In this document: in pieces, positions 7,511-16,902 of the stretch
Position numbering within the stretch: position 1 is the first letter of the stretch
Layout of the letters: each line of letters opens with the position of its first letter
Translations under genes and position numbers: made by a program
Notes under the pieces: model-generated
Seen by the model: only the letters and a program-made list of their open reading frames with translations
What the model was told of the DNA's origin: nothing
Database searches by the model: none
Assembly: GCF_003984625.1 (NCBI RefSeq)
Contig: NZ_RWKH01000007.1
Coordinates: 155,744-219,743, forward strand
DNA: 64,000 bases
Direction of reading: 5' to 3'
Source: Variovorax sp. DXTD-1
GTDB taxonomy: Bacteria > Pseudomonadota > Gammaproteobacteria > Burkholderiales > Burkholderiaceae_C

Positions 7511-9124
7511 ATGAAGAAATCAACCGTCGTCATCGGCTTTCTCGGCACGCAGCTAGACGCCGGCCAGGGCACCGGCCGCTGGGAGAAGTGGCGCCCCACC
7601 GTTTCGCTCGCGCAGCACGAGGACATGGTCATCTCGCGCATGGAGCTGCTCTACACGCTCAAGCACAAGGCGCTGGCCGAGGTGATCAAGGCCGACATTG
7701 CCACCGTGTCGCCGGAGACCACCGTCAACCTGGTTCCGCTCGATCTGGCAGACCCGTGGGATTTCGGTGAGGTGTACGCGCGCCTCTACGACTGGGCGCG
7801 CACCTACACCTTCGACACCGAGCGCGAGCAGTACTGGACGCACATCACCACCGGCACACACGTGGCGCAGATCTGCATGTTCCTGCTGGCCGAATCGCGG
7901 GTGATCCCGGGCGTGTTGGCGCAGACCTCACCGCCCAAGCGGCAGCGCGCGGGCAACCCGGGCGAAGTAGCGCTGATCGACCTCGACCTGTCGCGCTACG
8001 ACGCGATTGCGCGGCGCTTCGATGCCGAGCAGCGCGATGCGGTGGCCTTCCTGAAGAGCGGCATCGCCACGCGCAATGCGCGCTTCAACGCGCTCATCGA
8101 CGAGATCGAACGCGTGGCGGTGCGATCGCGCGCGCCGATCTTGCTGGTGGGGCCGACCGGTGCGGGCAAGTCCTTCCTAGCGCGGCGCATGTTCGAGCTG
8201 AAGCAGGCACGGCACCAGATGACGGGGCCGTTCGTGGAGGTGAACTGCGCCACGCTGCGGGGCGACGGCGCCGCATCCACACTGTTCGGCCACAAGAAAG
8301 GCGCGTTCACCGGCGCGGCGGGCGAGCGAGCGGGCCTTTTGCGCACGGCGCACCAGGGCGCGCTCTTTCTCGACGAGATCGGCGAGCTCGGCCTCGACGA
8401 ACAGGCGATGCTGCTCAAGGCCATCGAGGAGAAGCGCTTCTTCCCTGTGGGCGCCGACAAGGAGGTGGAGAGCGACTTCCAGCTCATTGCGGGCACCAAC
8501 CGCGACTTGCGCAGCGACGTGGCGGCCGGTCGCTTTCGCGAAGACCTGTTCGCGCGCATCAACCTCTGGACCTATGACCTGCCGGGCCTGGCAAAGCGGC
8601 CGGAAGACATCGAGCCCAACCTCGACCACCTGCTGGCCATTCACGCGGCCGAAAACAACCGCGTGGTGCGCTTCAACGCCGAGGCCCGCGCGGCCTACCT
8701 GCGGTTTGCGCAAAGCGCCGAAGCGCTGTGGTGCGGCAACTTCCGCGACCTCTCGGCCAGCGTGACACGGCTGGCCACGCTGGCGGACGGCGGGCGCATT
8801 CCGGTCGCGCTGGTCGAAGCCGAGATCGCGCGGCTTCGTTGGCTGTGGAACCGCGAGAGCCCGAAAACCGCGGGCGGCGGCGCCGAGGACGTGGACCTCG
8901 ACGCCCTGCTCGGCGATGAGCGTGCATCGGCTCTCGACCTGTTCGACCGGCTGCAGCTGGAGGCGGTGGTGCGCGTGTGCCGCGAGTCGCGCAGCCTGTC
9001 GGACGCGGGGCGGCAGCTGTTCCAGGCGTCGCGCGCGCAGCGCAGCGTGGTGAACGATGCCGACCGGCTCCGGAAGTACCTTGTGAAGCATGGGCTCGAA
9101 TGGAGCCGCATTGCCGCGGGCTGA
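7511..9124 (+). CDS. rtcR: sigma54 activator of RNA repair with CARF-like sensor
   Basis: RtcR switches on the rsr-rtcBA operon when damaged tRNA products bind its N-terminal CARF-like domain (about residues 1-180), which is known for the family. The 537-residue protein then carries a sigma54-interacting AAA+ domain: Walker A GPTGAGKS (214-221), GAFTGA (264-269) for sigma54 contact, and a Walker B LFLDEIGEL segment. The last 60 residues form a helical DNA-binding region. It is divergent from rsr across a 215-base control region with a -24/-12 promoter and an IHF site. Starting at the ATG gives the conserved N-terminal strand of the family. Confidence 0.95.
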   Translation: MKKSTVVIGFLGTQLDAGQGTGRWEKWRPTVSLAQHEDMVISRMELLYTLKHKALAEVIKADIATVSPETTVNLVPLDLADPWDFGEVYARLYDWARTYTFDTEREQYWTHITTGTHVAQICMFLLAESRVIPGVLAQTSPPKRQRAGNPGEVALIDLDLSRYDAIARRFDAEQRDAVAFLKSGIATRNARFNALIDEIERVAVRSRAPILLVGPTGAGKSFLARRMFELKQARHQMTGPFVEVNCATLRGDGAASTLFGHKKGAFTGAAGERAGLLRTAHQGALFLDEIGELGLDEQAMLLKAIEEKRFFPVGADKEVESDFQLIAGTNRDLRSDVAAGRFREDLFARINLWTYDLPGLAKRPEDIEPNLDHLLAIHAAENNRVVRFNAEARAAYLRFAQSAEALWCGNFRDLSASVTRLATLADGGRIPVALVEAEIARLRWLWNRESPKTAGGGAEDVDLDALLGDERASALDLFDRLQLEAVVRVCRESRSLSDAGRQLFQASRAQRSVVNDADRLRKYLVKHGLEWSRIAAG

Positions 9125-9177
9125 GCTATCCTCCGCCGCAACTCCGCCGCAGTGGCGACACCCCGCGCACGACACCC

Positions 9178-10011
9178 ATGAACTGGAAGCTGGCCTTGCT
9201 CGCGCTGCCCGTGTTCCTCACCGGCTGTGTTCAGTCGATGTTCTATTACCCCGACCGGGTGCGCTACGAAACGCCCGATGCGCTCGGGCTGCGCTATGAG
9301 GCGGTGCAATTTACCAGCGCCGACGGGACGCGCCTGAGCGGCTGGTTCATTCCCGCCGCAAGCCGCCAGAACCCGAAGGATGCCAAGGGCACGGTGGTGC
9401 ATTTCCACGGCAACGCGCAGAACATGTCCGCGCACTGGCGCTTCGTGGCCTGGCTGCCGAAGCAGGACTTCAACGTGTTCGTGTTCGACTACCGCGGCTA
9501 CGGCGAGTCCGAAGGCAAGCCGGAACCCAAGGGGGTGTTCGACGATTCCAACGCCGCGCTGAACCATGTGCGCACTCGCGCCGATGTCGACCCGGGGCGC
9601 CTCTTCGTCTTCGGCCAGAGCCTGGGCGGCACCAATGCGGTGGCCGCGGTGGGTTCGGGCAACCGGGCCGGCGTGAAGGCGGCGGCCATCGAAGCGACCT
9701 TCTATTCGTACTCATCGATTGCCAGCGAGAAGCTGCCGGGCGCAGGCCTGCTGGTGAGCGACGACTACGCCGCATCGAAGTACATCGCGGCCGTTTCGCC
9801 CATTCCGTTGCTGCTCATCCATGGCACGGCCGACGCAGTGATTCCGCATTCCCATTCGCGCCGCCTGCTCGAGGCCGCGCGCGAGCCCAAGCGGCTGATC
9901 GAAGTGGCCGGTGCCGCTCATCTGGAGCCCATGACCCATCGCTTCGGCACCACTTACCAGCGCGCGCTGGTCGAATTCTTCGACGCCGCGCTGCAACCAC
10001 GGCAACCATGA
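9178..10011 (+). CDS. alpha/beta-hydrolase lipoprotein
   Basis: The 277-residue protein starts with a lipoprotein signal (hydrophobic to residue 16, LTGC lipobox, Cys17), so it should be anchored to a membrane facing the periplasm. The body is a BAAT/dienelactone-like alpha/beta hydrolase: an HFHGNAQN oxyanion segment (76-83), a DYRGYGESEG segment (104-113), and the nucleophile elbow GQSLGG with Ser148. A C-terminal HGTADAVIP strand supplies the acid and an Ala-His-Leu region the His. The substrate is unknown. It overlaps the next gene by ATGA, so the two may be co-expressed. No clear ribosome site precedes the ATG. Confidence 0.82.
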   Translation: MNWKLALLALPVFLTGCVQSMFYYPDRVRYETPDALGLRYEAVQFTSADGTRLSGWFIPAASRQNPKDAKGTVVHFHGNAQNMSAHWRFVAWLPKQDFNVFVFDYRGYGESEGKPEPKGVFDDSNAALNHVRTRADVDPGRLFVFGQSLGGTNAVAAVGSGNRAGVKAAAIEATFYSYSSIASEKLPGAGLLVSDDYAASKYIAAVSPIPLLLIHGTADAVIPHSHSRRLLEAAREPKRLIEVAGAAHLEPMTHRFGTTYQRALVEFFDAALQPRQP

Positions 10012-10955
10012 AGCACTTCGACGAAACCGCCACCCGCGAGCCGCTGGCTTTTGCACGGCTCGTGCCCGCGCTGCGCGCCGCCTTCGCGGCCGAGGCGCAG
10101 GTGCCGCCGCGGCATGTGCACAGCATCGAAACGGCCGGCGGAAACAAGGGCACCGTGCTCATCATGCCGGCGTGGAGCGATGCGGGGTTCCTCGGCATCA
10201 AGACCATCAATGTCTTTCCGGGCAACGGGGCGCGCGGCCTGCCCGGCCTGCACGCCACCTATGTGCTGTACCACGCGCACACGGGCGTGCCGCTGGCGAT
10301 GATGGACGGCAACGAGCTCACCGCGCGCCGCACGGCGGCCGCATCGGCGTTGGGCGCAGCGTTTCTGGCGCGGGCGGATGCACGCCGGCTGCTGGTGGTG
10401 GGCACCGGCCGCATCGCCAGGCTGCTGCCCGCGGCGCATGCGAGCGTGCGGCCCATCGACGAGGTGCAGGTATGGAACCACCGGCCCGAAGGCGCAGAGG
10501 CCCTGGCCGCGCAGTGGCGCGAGGAGGGTTTGAATGCCCGCGCCGTCACCGCACTCGAAGCGGCCGTGCGGCAAGCCGACATCGTGAGTTGCGCCACGCT
10601 CGCGACCGAGCCGCTGGTGCGCGGTGAATGGCTGAGCGCGGGCTCTCACCTGGACCTGATCGGCAGCTTCACCCCCGCCATGCGCGAGGCCGATGCCCGC
10701 TGCTTTGCGGGCGCGCGCACCTTCATCGACACCACCGAGGCGCTGCAGAAAGCGGGCGAGCTGCTCGACGCAATGGCGGCCGGCACGCTGCGCGCCGATG
10801 AGGTGCAGGGCACGCTCGCCGCACTCTGCCGGGGCGAATGTGCGGGCCGCACAGGCAGCGGCGAGCGCACCGTTTTCAAGGCCGTGGGCAGCGCGCTCGA
10901 AGACCTGACCGCTGCCACGCTGGTCTGGCGGCACGCCGAAGCGACATCAACCTAA
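10008..10955 (+). CDS. ornithine cyclodeaminase / mu-crystallin family oxidoreductase
   Basis: The 315-residue protein has the family's two-part layout: an N-terminal dimerisation region and a central Rossmann fold with VVGTGRIA in place of the usual GxGxxA. A substrate-site segment reads KTINVFPGN. Members act as ornithine cyclodeaminases or as NAD(P)H-dependent reductases of cyclic imino acids such as 1-pyrroline-2-carboxylate. The sequence alone does not separate these. The ATGA overlap with the upstream lipoprotein hydrolase suggests a two-gene unit. A run of short inverted bases and a candidate sigma54 promoter follow the gene. Confidence 0.82.
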   Translation: MKHFDETATREPLAFARLVPALRAAFAAEAQVPPRHVHSIETAGGNKGTVLIMPAWSDAGFLGIKTINVFPGNGARGLPGLHATYVLYHAHTGVPLAMMDGNELTARRTAAASALGAAFLARADARRLLVVGTGRIARLLPAAHASVRPIDEVQVWNHRPEGAEALAAQWREEGLNARAVTALEAAVRQADIVSCATLATEPLVRGEWLSAGSHLDLIGSFTPAMREADARCFAGARTFIDTTEALQKAGELLDAMAAGTLRADEVQGTLAALCRGECAGRTGSGERTVFKAVGSALEDLTAATLVWRHAEATST

Positions 10956-11034
10956 GGCTTAAGGCCTAGAAACCCGCGGCCGTTTGCAGGGATGGATAGC
11001 CATTTACTGACAAGCACATATGTCAAGCGGCTGA

Positions 11035-11050
11035 TGGCACGCGTCTTGCG
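11035..11050 (+). promoter_or_regulatory. candidate sigma54 promoter for a small gene
   Basis: TGGCAC, five bases, TTGCG places GG and GC exactly ten bases apart. Only the last consensus base differs. The predicted start is near 11061, 30 bases before the ATG at 11091. Upstream, TGACA (11008-11012) and TGTCA (11021-11025) form a short inverted repeat that could be an activator half-site, though it is close to the -24 box. Confidence 0.6.
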
Positions 11051-11090
11051 CCATGGCTAATCTGATGCCCATATTCCAGAGGCCAGCCCC

Positions 11091-11342
11091 ATGCTCACCA
11101 TTCTTCAGAAAGCCACCATCCTCAGCAAAGCCGGTTTCGAGGTTCCCGCCTGTCCGGCCGAAGACCCGTCGGCAAACTCGACCAGCGTGGTTTCGCAAAA
11201 GATGCACGAATGGGGCAAGGCCATCGAGACGATGTACGTGGCCTACGTGGCAGCCCGCGCGGCCAAGAGCCTGCGGGACGCCGAAGAGTCGCGCCAGGCG
11301 GACATGCTGCGGCGGCTTTCGTTGACCGCCTGGGCTGCGTAA
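11091..11342 (+). CDS. small hypothetical protein behind a sigma54-type promoter
   Basis: I do not recognise this 83-residue protein. It has a hydrophobic/basic N-terminus, one Cys (21), and an amphipathic helical C-terminal half rich in Ala, Arg and Glu. No signal peptide or transmembrane segment is clear. Support comes from its placement 30 bases after the predicted start of a -24/-12 promoter, and from being the only sensible frame in an otherwise gene-free stretch. An alternative plus-strand frame from 11053 overlaps it but is rich in Arg, Cys and Pro and looks like a shadow. Confidence 0.55.
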   Translation: MLTILQKATILSKAGFEVPACPAEDPSANSTSVVSQKMHEWGKAIETMYVAYVAARAAKSLRDAEESRQADMLRRLSLTAWAA

Positions 11343-11390
11343 GTAGCGTTTCTCCGCTCATTCGCCTCCCCGCCCGGGCCGCGTCAGCGC

Positions 11391-13181
11391 TCAGCCGAAG
11401 GTGAACGCGTAGGCCTGCGCGCCCGCGTCCAGAAACTCGATCTCGAACAGCCTGTCTCGCCCGCCAGTCCCATTGGTGGCCTGGCGCACCAGTTGATAGA
11501 GCTTCTGCGCATCGACAACCCCATAGCCCTGCGCGTCGGTGTCGGCGCCATGATCCGCCAGCGGCGCCTTGCCATCCACCAGCACCCTGAATCGCACCGG
11601 CTTGCCATTGGCCGTGGGACCGAGCACCAGGTGCAGGTCGCGCGCCTGAAAGCGATAGGCGATGCGGCCGTTCGCACTGTAGAGCACCGCGAGCTCGGCC
11701 TCCACGGTCCAGTCGCCGGCCAGCGCCCACTGGTTGGTGCGCAGCGAAGAAGCCGCCTGGTAGACCTTTGCACGATCTCGCACGACGCCGCCCGGCGAGG
11801 CAAAACCGTGCGCGCGCTCGTGGCCCAGGTAGGTTTCGCCGGACAAGGCGGTCTCGAGGGCGGGCTGCGCCTGGGTACCCTGCCCTGAGGGCGAGACCAG
11901 CCCGGCGGGAACGCGGGCCTGCCCCGCCTCGGCCAGCAGTTGCTGGATGACCTGCTCGGCCTTGTCGTACCGGCCCTCGCCGAACTGGTGGTGGCGGATG
12001 CGCCCCTCCGCATCGATGAAGTAGAACGCCGGCCAGGCCCGGTTACCGAAGGCGCGCCAGATCGCGTAGTCGTTGTCGGTGGGCACGGGGAAGCCGATGT
12101 CCAGGTCCTTGGTCGCCCGCCGCACATTGGCCGAGCGTTTTTCGAACGCGAACTCCGGCGTATGAACGCCCAGCACCAAGAGGCCCGCGTCCTTGTACTT
12201 CTCGGCCCATGCATTCAGGTAGGGCAGCGTGCGCAGGCAGTTGATGCACGAATAGGTCCAGAAGTCGACCAGCACCACCTTGCCGCGCAGCGCCTCGGGC
12301 GTGAGCGGCGGGGAGTTGATCCATTCGGTAGCGCCGGCAAGCGAAGGAAAGCTGCCTTCCACTTGCAGGCCGCGCGCAGGCACCGCGGCCGGGCGGTTGT
12401 CCGACGCCCGCACGAAGCCCGGGTCTTCCTGCAAGGCAACCGGCTCCCCATGCGGCTTGCCAGGCTTGATCTTGTCTACCAGCGCCTGCTCCAGCGCCGA
12501 GGTGGTGCCGACCGACAGGCGCGCGAGCAGGCCGGTGTCCAGCCCGAATGCGATTGCGCCCACGCCGACCAGCACGGCCGCACCGGCGGCACGCCGCACC
12601 CATTCGCCGGTGTGCAGCGACCGCTTCATGACCGAGAACACGCGCCCGCCGAACAGCAGCGCGGCCGCCAGCGACGTGCACGCACCCGCGGCATAGGCCA
12701 GCAGCAACAGCGAGGTACCCACGCTCGCGCCGTTGAGCGCCGCGCCGGTCAGGATGAGGCCGAGGATCGGACCCGCGCACGGCGCCCAGAGCAGGCCGGT
12801 GCCCACGCCCAGCATCAGCGGCGAGAACACCGAGCTTGGCACGGCATTGCCTTGCGGCTCGGACATGCGCACGCCCAGCGCCACCAGGGGCCGGCTCATG
12901 CGGTCTGCAATGCCCGGAAACAGCAGCGTGGCGCCGAACAGCGCGAGCATCGCAATGGCAGCATACCGCCCATATTCGTTGAGCGTGACGATCCAGCCGC
13001 CGCCCACCGCCGCCAGCGTGGCAACGGCGGCAAAGGCCAGCGCCATGCCCAGCAGCATCGGCAGGCCGTGCGAGCGAAACGGACGGTCGGCGCGTGCGAA
13101 CACGAAAGGCAGCACCGGCAGGATGCAGGGGCTCAGGATGGTGAGCACCCCGCCCAGATAGGCGATGAGGAGGATGAGCAT
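11391..13181 (-). CDS. dipZ: DipZ-like membrane thiol-disulfide protein
   Basis: The 596-residue protein fuses a CcdA-like membrane domain to a periplasmic thioredoxin domain and a C-terminal beta domain. The membrane part (about 1-225) carries the paired cysteines Cys19 (LSPCILP) and Cys135 (WAPCAGP) that pass electrons from the cytoplasm. The thioredoxin domain (about 275-425) has the active site CINC (312-315). The remaining 170 residues resemble the carbohydrate-binding-like tail of DipZ proteins. It probably supplies reducing power to periplasmic proteins. The ATG at 13181 begins the first membrane segment. It lies 28 bases after the histidine kinase in the same direction, so the two are probably co-transcribed. 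Confidence 0.88.
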   Translation of the reverse strand: MLILLIAYLGGVLTILSPCILPVLPFVFARADRPFRSHGLPMLLGMALAFAAVATLAAVGGGWIVTLNEYGRYAAIAMLALFGATLLFPGIADRMSRPLVALGVRMSEPQGNAVPSSVFSPLMLGVGTGLLWAPCAGPILGLILTGAALNGASVGTSLLLLAYAAGACTSLAAALLFGGRVFSVMKRSLHTGEWVRRAAGAAVLVGVGAIAFGLDTGLLARLSVGTTSALEQALVDKIKPGKPHGEPVALQEDPGFVRASDNRPAAVPARGLQVEGSFPSLAGATEWINSPPLTPEALRGKVVLVDFWTYSCINCLRTLPYLNAWAEKYKDAGLLVLGVHTPEFAFEKRSANVRRATKDLDIGFPVPTDNDYAIWRAFGNRAWPAFYFIDAEGRIRHHQFGEGRYDKAEQVIQQLLAEAGQARVPAGLVSPSGQGTQAQPALETALSGETYLGHERAHGFASPGGVVRDRAKVYQAASSLRTNQWALAGDWTVEAELAVLYSANGRIAYRFQARDLHLVLGPTANGKPVRFRVLVDGKAPLADHGADTDAQGYGVVDAQKLYQLVRQATNGTGGRDRLFEIEFLDAGAQAYAFTFG

Positions 13182-13209
13182 GATCGGGGTCGTCCGTGAA
13201 AGGATGTGT

Positions 13210-14586
13210 TCAGTGCGCGGGCGCGGCGCCCAGCGTGAGCCGGGCCTCCAGCCCACCTTCGGCGCGGTTGTTCAGCGTGAGCTCGGCACCCATGGCCATG
13301 GCAAGCTGGTGCGCAATGGCCAGGCCCAAGCCGGTGCCGCCGGTGCTGCGGTTGCGCGAGCTCTCGACGCGGTAGAAAGGCTTGAGCACCGCTTCGAGCT
13401 CGTCGGGCGGAATGCCCGGTCCGTTGTCGAGCACGGCCACCACCAGCTTGCCGCCCTCGGCATGCACCTGCACGCGCACGTCGGTGCCGAACTTCAGCGC
13501 GTTGTCGATCAGGTTCATCAAGATCCTGCGCAGCGCGTTGGGGCGGCTCACGATGGGCGCACCGGCCTTGCCTTCGAGCCGCACCTGCTGGCCCACGTCT
13601 TCGTAGTCGGCCACCATGCTCTCGAGCAGCGCGTCGGCATCGATGCGCAGCGGCGGCTCGGTCGCGCCGTGCAGCGTGCGAGCGTAGGTAACGCCTTCGC
13701 GCACGAGCGAGTTCATCGCGTCCAGGTCTTGCCGAAACTTCTCGCGGTCGTGCTCGTTGTCCATCAGCTCGGTGCGCAGGCGCATGCGGGTGATGGGCGT
13801 CTGCAGGTCGTGAGAAATGGCCGCCAAAATCTCGACGCGCTCGGCCATGTAGCCCGCGATGCGCTGCTGCATGGCGTTGAAGGCGCGCGCCGCATGCGCG
13901 ACTTCGCTGGGGCCGTCTTCCGCGAGCGCCTGGCCTTTGAGGTCAGGGCCCAAATCGTCGGCCGCGGCGGACAGCTGCGCAAGCGGCCGCGTGACAAGCC
14001 TCACCGCATACCAGGCGCAAACGGCCAGCACCAGCAGTTGCACGACAAGCAGCCACATCACCCAGCCCGACACAGGCATGCCCACGCGCCTGGCATGCAC
14101 CACCACGGAAGACCCGTCCCCCAGCCGCACCTGGATCTGCAGCCCCTCGGGCGGCCAGGCCACCTCTCCCACCTTGACGATCTCGAACGGGCGCATCGCT
14201 TGCGCGATGGCCGCGGCAAACTGGCGCGAAGCGGGCGAGCCGGGCTCGGTGCCCTCCGCGCTGCCGCCCAGCACAAAGCGGTAGTTGCGCCGCTCCAGCC
14301 GGTCGAGCCAGCTTGCGCGCTCGGCCGCGGGAAGGCGGTCGAGAATGGCGACCGAGCTCGCGATGTCGCGTTCGATGCCGATCATCATCAGCTCGCGAAG
14401 CGCCATGTTCCGCTCATAGCGGATCGCGGCAAAAGTAAGGAGCTGCGCAACGGCCAGGCCCACCACGATGATCAGCGTCACGCGGTAGAACAGCGAATCC
14501 GGCAGCAGCCTGCGCCACCCCCTGGCGGCACTTGCGGCATTCGCGGCACGGGCCGTGTTCGCAGAAAGGTTCGCGGGAGTGGGCAT
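13210..14586 (-). CDS. membrane sensor histidine kinase (EnvZ-like)
   Basis: The 458-residue kinase has two membrane segments (about 35-56 and 174-195) flanking a periplasmic domain of roughly 115 residues, then a HAMP linker, a dimerisation domain with the phospho-accepting His259 (ISHDLQTP), and an ATPase domain with the N box NLIDNALKFG, a DNGPGIP box and a GGTGLGLAI box. This is the EnvZ/OmpR class. Its likely partner is the OmpR-type regulator at 15248-15988, from which it is separated only by ohr. It is flanked by a peroxide reductase and a thiol-transfer protein, so a redox or envelope-thiol signal is a reasonable guess. Confidence 0.9.
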   Translation of the reverse strand: MPTPANLSANTARAANAASAARGWRRLLPDSLFYRVTLIIVVGLAVAQLLTFAAIRYERNMALRELMMIGIERDIASSVAILDRLPAAERASWLDRLERRNYRFVLGGSAEGTEPGSPASRQFAAAIAQAMRPFEIVKVGEVAWPPEGLQIQVRLGDGSSVVVHARRVGMPVSGWVMWLLVVQLLVLAVCAWYAVRLVTRPLAQLSAAADDLGPDLKGQALAEDGPSEVAHAARAFNAMQQRIAGYMAERVEILAAISHDLQTPITRMRLRTELMDNEHDREKFRQDLDAMNSLVREGVTYARTLHGATEPPLRIDADALLESMVADYEDVGQQVRLEGKAGAPIVSRPNALRRILMNLIDNALKFGTDVRVQVHAEGGKLVVAVLDNGPGIPPDELEAVLKPFYRVESSRNRSTGGTGLGLAIAHQLAMAMGAELTLNNRAEGGLEARLTLGAAPAH

Positions 14587-14618
14587 GGGCGCTTTCTTCT
14601 ATGGGCGGCGGGACCGGA

Positions 14619-15038
14619 TCACACCAGGTTGATGGCAACGTCGATGTTGCCTCGGGTGGCCTTGGAGTATGGGCAGGTCTGGTGCGCCGCGTCGGTCAGG
14701 GCCTGCGCCACTTCGCGGTCCAGGCCCGGCAGGCTCACGTTCAGGCGCGCCTGCAGAAAATACTCGTTGCCGGCCATGCCCAGGTCGACTTCGGCGTCCA
14801 CGGCCAGGTCCGGCGGCAGCGTGACTTTCATCTGGCCGGCGGCCTTGCCCATGGCGCCGATGAAGCAGGCGGACCAGCCGGCGGCAAACAGCTGCTCGGG
14901 GTTGGTGCCGGCACCGGCGCTGCCGGGCGAAGAGAGCTTGATGTCCAGGCGGCCGTCGGAGCTGCGCGCTTCGCCGTCCCGGCCGCCCGAAGAGGTGCGG
15001 GTCTTGCCGGTGTAGAGGACTTTTTCGATGCGGGTCAT
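14619..15038 (-). CDS. ohr: organic hydroperoxide reductase Ohr
   Basis: Ohr reduces organic peroxides with a reactive cysteine pair recycled by lipoylated proteins. The 139-residue length is typical. Cys58 lies in the GWSACFIGA segment and Cys122 in the QTCPYSKATRGN segment, the two catalytic cysteines. A start at 15038 has AAGGA upstream and gives the usual N-terminus; an in-frame ATG 25 codons further upstream adds unrelated residues. Ohr is usually controlled by a MarR-type OhrR, but here it is next to a two-component system and no OhrR gene is in view. That suggests a different control circuit. Confidence 0.92.
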   Translation of the reverse strand: MTRIEKVLYTGKTRTSSGGRDGEARSSDGRLDIKLSSPGSAGAGTNPEQLFAAGWSACFIGAMGKAAGQMKVTLPPDLAVDAEVDLGMAGNEYFLQARLNVSLPGLDREVAQALTDAAHQTCPYSKATRGNIDVAINLV

Positions 15039-15117
15039 GGTGAATCCTTGATGAAGGTTGACATACGTTGGTTTGCGAACGAACGGATTGTTGGGCCGCC
15101 CCTGCCCTGCCAACCCG

Positions 15118-15164
15118 CATTGCGTATGCCTATGTATCCGCGCAAGAAATCAACACACTACGTT
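15118..15164. promoter_or_regulatory. two-box shared element between ohr and the response regulator
   Basis: CATTGCGTATGCC (15118-15130), 20 bases, then CAACACACTACGTT (15151-15164). The same two boxes recur with a 21-base gap at 16741-16788. The spacing is about two DNA turns. It lies in the 209-base divergent control region of ohr and the response regulator, and is a candidate binding site for that regulator. Confidence 0.7.
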
Positions 15165-15247
15165 TCACTGTTCGCAGCCTTCGGATGGCGGTGACGCTAC
15201 ATTGCGGCTGCGGCGCCTCCCGCCATACCCTTCTCCTGTTCACTGCC

Positions 15248-15988
<741 letters not shown>

Positions 15989-16076
15989 CCGACGCAATGC
16001 ACTGGCAGTTGGTCGGGTTGCGCACCTCGTGCGCCACGCCGCCCGCAAAAAAAGAGCAGCGCAAACCAGAGCTTCT

Positions 16077-16661
16077 TCATTTGGCGCTCCCGCCCGGCGC
16101 CGGGGCAACGGCCGCAACGGCCGAAGGTTCCGCAAGCAGCGCCTGGATCTTCTTCTCGGTGGCGCCGTAGCTGCCTTCGCCAAAGTGCGAGTAGGCGATG
16201 CGGCCCTCCTTGTCGATCAGGTACACGGCGGGCCAATACTGGTTGTTGAAGGCTCTCCAAGTGCCGTAGCTGTTGTCCTGCGCTACGGCGTGCTTGATCT
16301 GCAGGCGCTGGATGGCGTCCCTCACGTTCTTCGTCGATTTCTCGAACGCGAACTCGGGCGTGTGCACGCCCACCACGGTCAGGCCCTTGTCCTTGTACTT
16401 CTCGTGCCACTCCTTCACGTGCGGCAGGTGGTTGAGGCAGTTGATGCAGGTGTAGGTCCAGAAGTCGACCAGCACCACCTGGCCGCGCAACGCCTCGAGC
16501 TTGAGCGGCGGCGAGTTGAGCCATGTGTCGATGTTCTGGAACTCCGGCGCGGGGCGCACCACGCCCGCGGGCGTGTCGCCGCCGAGCCGTGGCGCGGCAA
16601 ACGTCAAGGCGCCCACCGACGCGGCAATGGCCGCACCGATGGCAATGAGGGAGAGCTTCAT
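16077..16661 (-). CDS. TlpA-like periplasmic thioredoxin
   Basis: The 194-residue protein has an N-terminal membrane anchor or signal (residues 1-22), then a thioredoxin fold with CINC (72-75) in a FWTYTCINCLNHLP context. This context closely matches the thioredoxin domain of the DipZ-like protein encoded 3 kb away (FWTYSCINCLRTLP). Both continue with GVHTPEFAFEK, so they are close paralogues. It probably reduces periplasmic disulfides, perhaps fed by the DipZ membrane domain. The gene is convergent with the response regulator, and its upstream region holds the second copy of the two-box element. Confidence 0.88.
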   Translation of the reverse strand: MKLSLIAIGAAIAASVGALTFAAPRLGGDTPAGVVRPAPEFQNIDTWLNSPPLKLEALRGQVVLVDFWTYTCINCLNHLPHVKEWHEKYKDKGLTVVGVHTPEFAFEKSTKNVRDAIQRLQIKHAVAQDNSYGTWRAFNNQYWPAVYLIDKEGRIAYSHFGEGSYGATEKKIQALLAEPSAVAAVAPAPGGSAK

Positions 16662-16740
16662 GAGTGGTTCCTTCGGGCGATGCGCAAGGGCGCAGTTGAT
16701 GACCGGCGGATTGTTTTCCGCCCACCGGCCACACGGCCCA

Positions 16741-16788
16741 CATTGCGTATGCCACTGTGTCGAAACCGGGAGCCCAACACACTACGTT
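16741..16788. promoter_or_regulatory. second copy of the two-box element, upstream of the thioredoxin gene
   Basis: CATTGCGTATGCC (16741-16753) and CAACACACTACGTT (16775-16788) repeat the element at 15118-15164 base for base in both boxes, while the 21-base spacer between them is unrelated. It lies 80-127 bases upstream of the thioredoxin ATG at 16661. Conservation of the boxes against a diverged spacer argues for protein binding. Confidence 0.7.
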
Positions 16789-16864
16789 GCACAACGACGG
16801 TCGCCCGCGCCTGGTTTCGGAGCACCGATCACCCATGAGTCGCAGGGCTTCTCGATCCTCCCGC

Positions 16865-16895
16865 TTGACCTCAAGTTAGGTTGAGGAAGCACATT
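16865..16895 (+). promoter_or_regulatory. SoxR box inside a 19-bp-spaced promoter
   Basis: CCTCAAGTTAGGTTGAGG (16869-16886) matches the canonical SoxR operator at 16 of 18 positions. It overlaps a TTGACC -35 box (16865-16870). A 19-base spacer leads to CACATT (16890-16895) as a weak -10. This over-long spacer is the hallmark of MerR/SoxR-activated promoters. The predicted start falls near 16901-16903, at or beside the ATG of the next ORF. Confidence 0.82.
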
Positions 16896-16902
16896 GCGTC
16901 GC

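Noticed and set aside
11122..11730. Minus-strand frame running through the small 83-residue gene and the end of dipZ
   Set aside because: Gly/Arg/Ala-rich, no start signal and overlapping well-supported genes.
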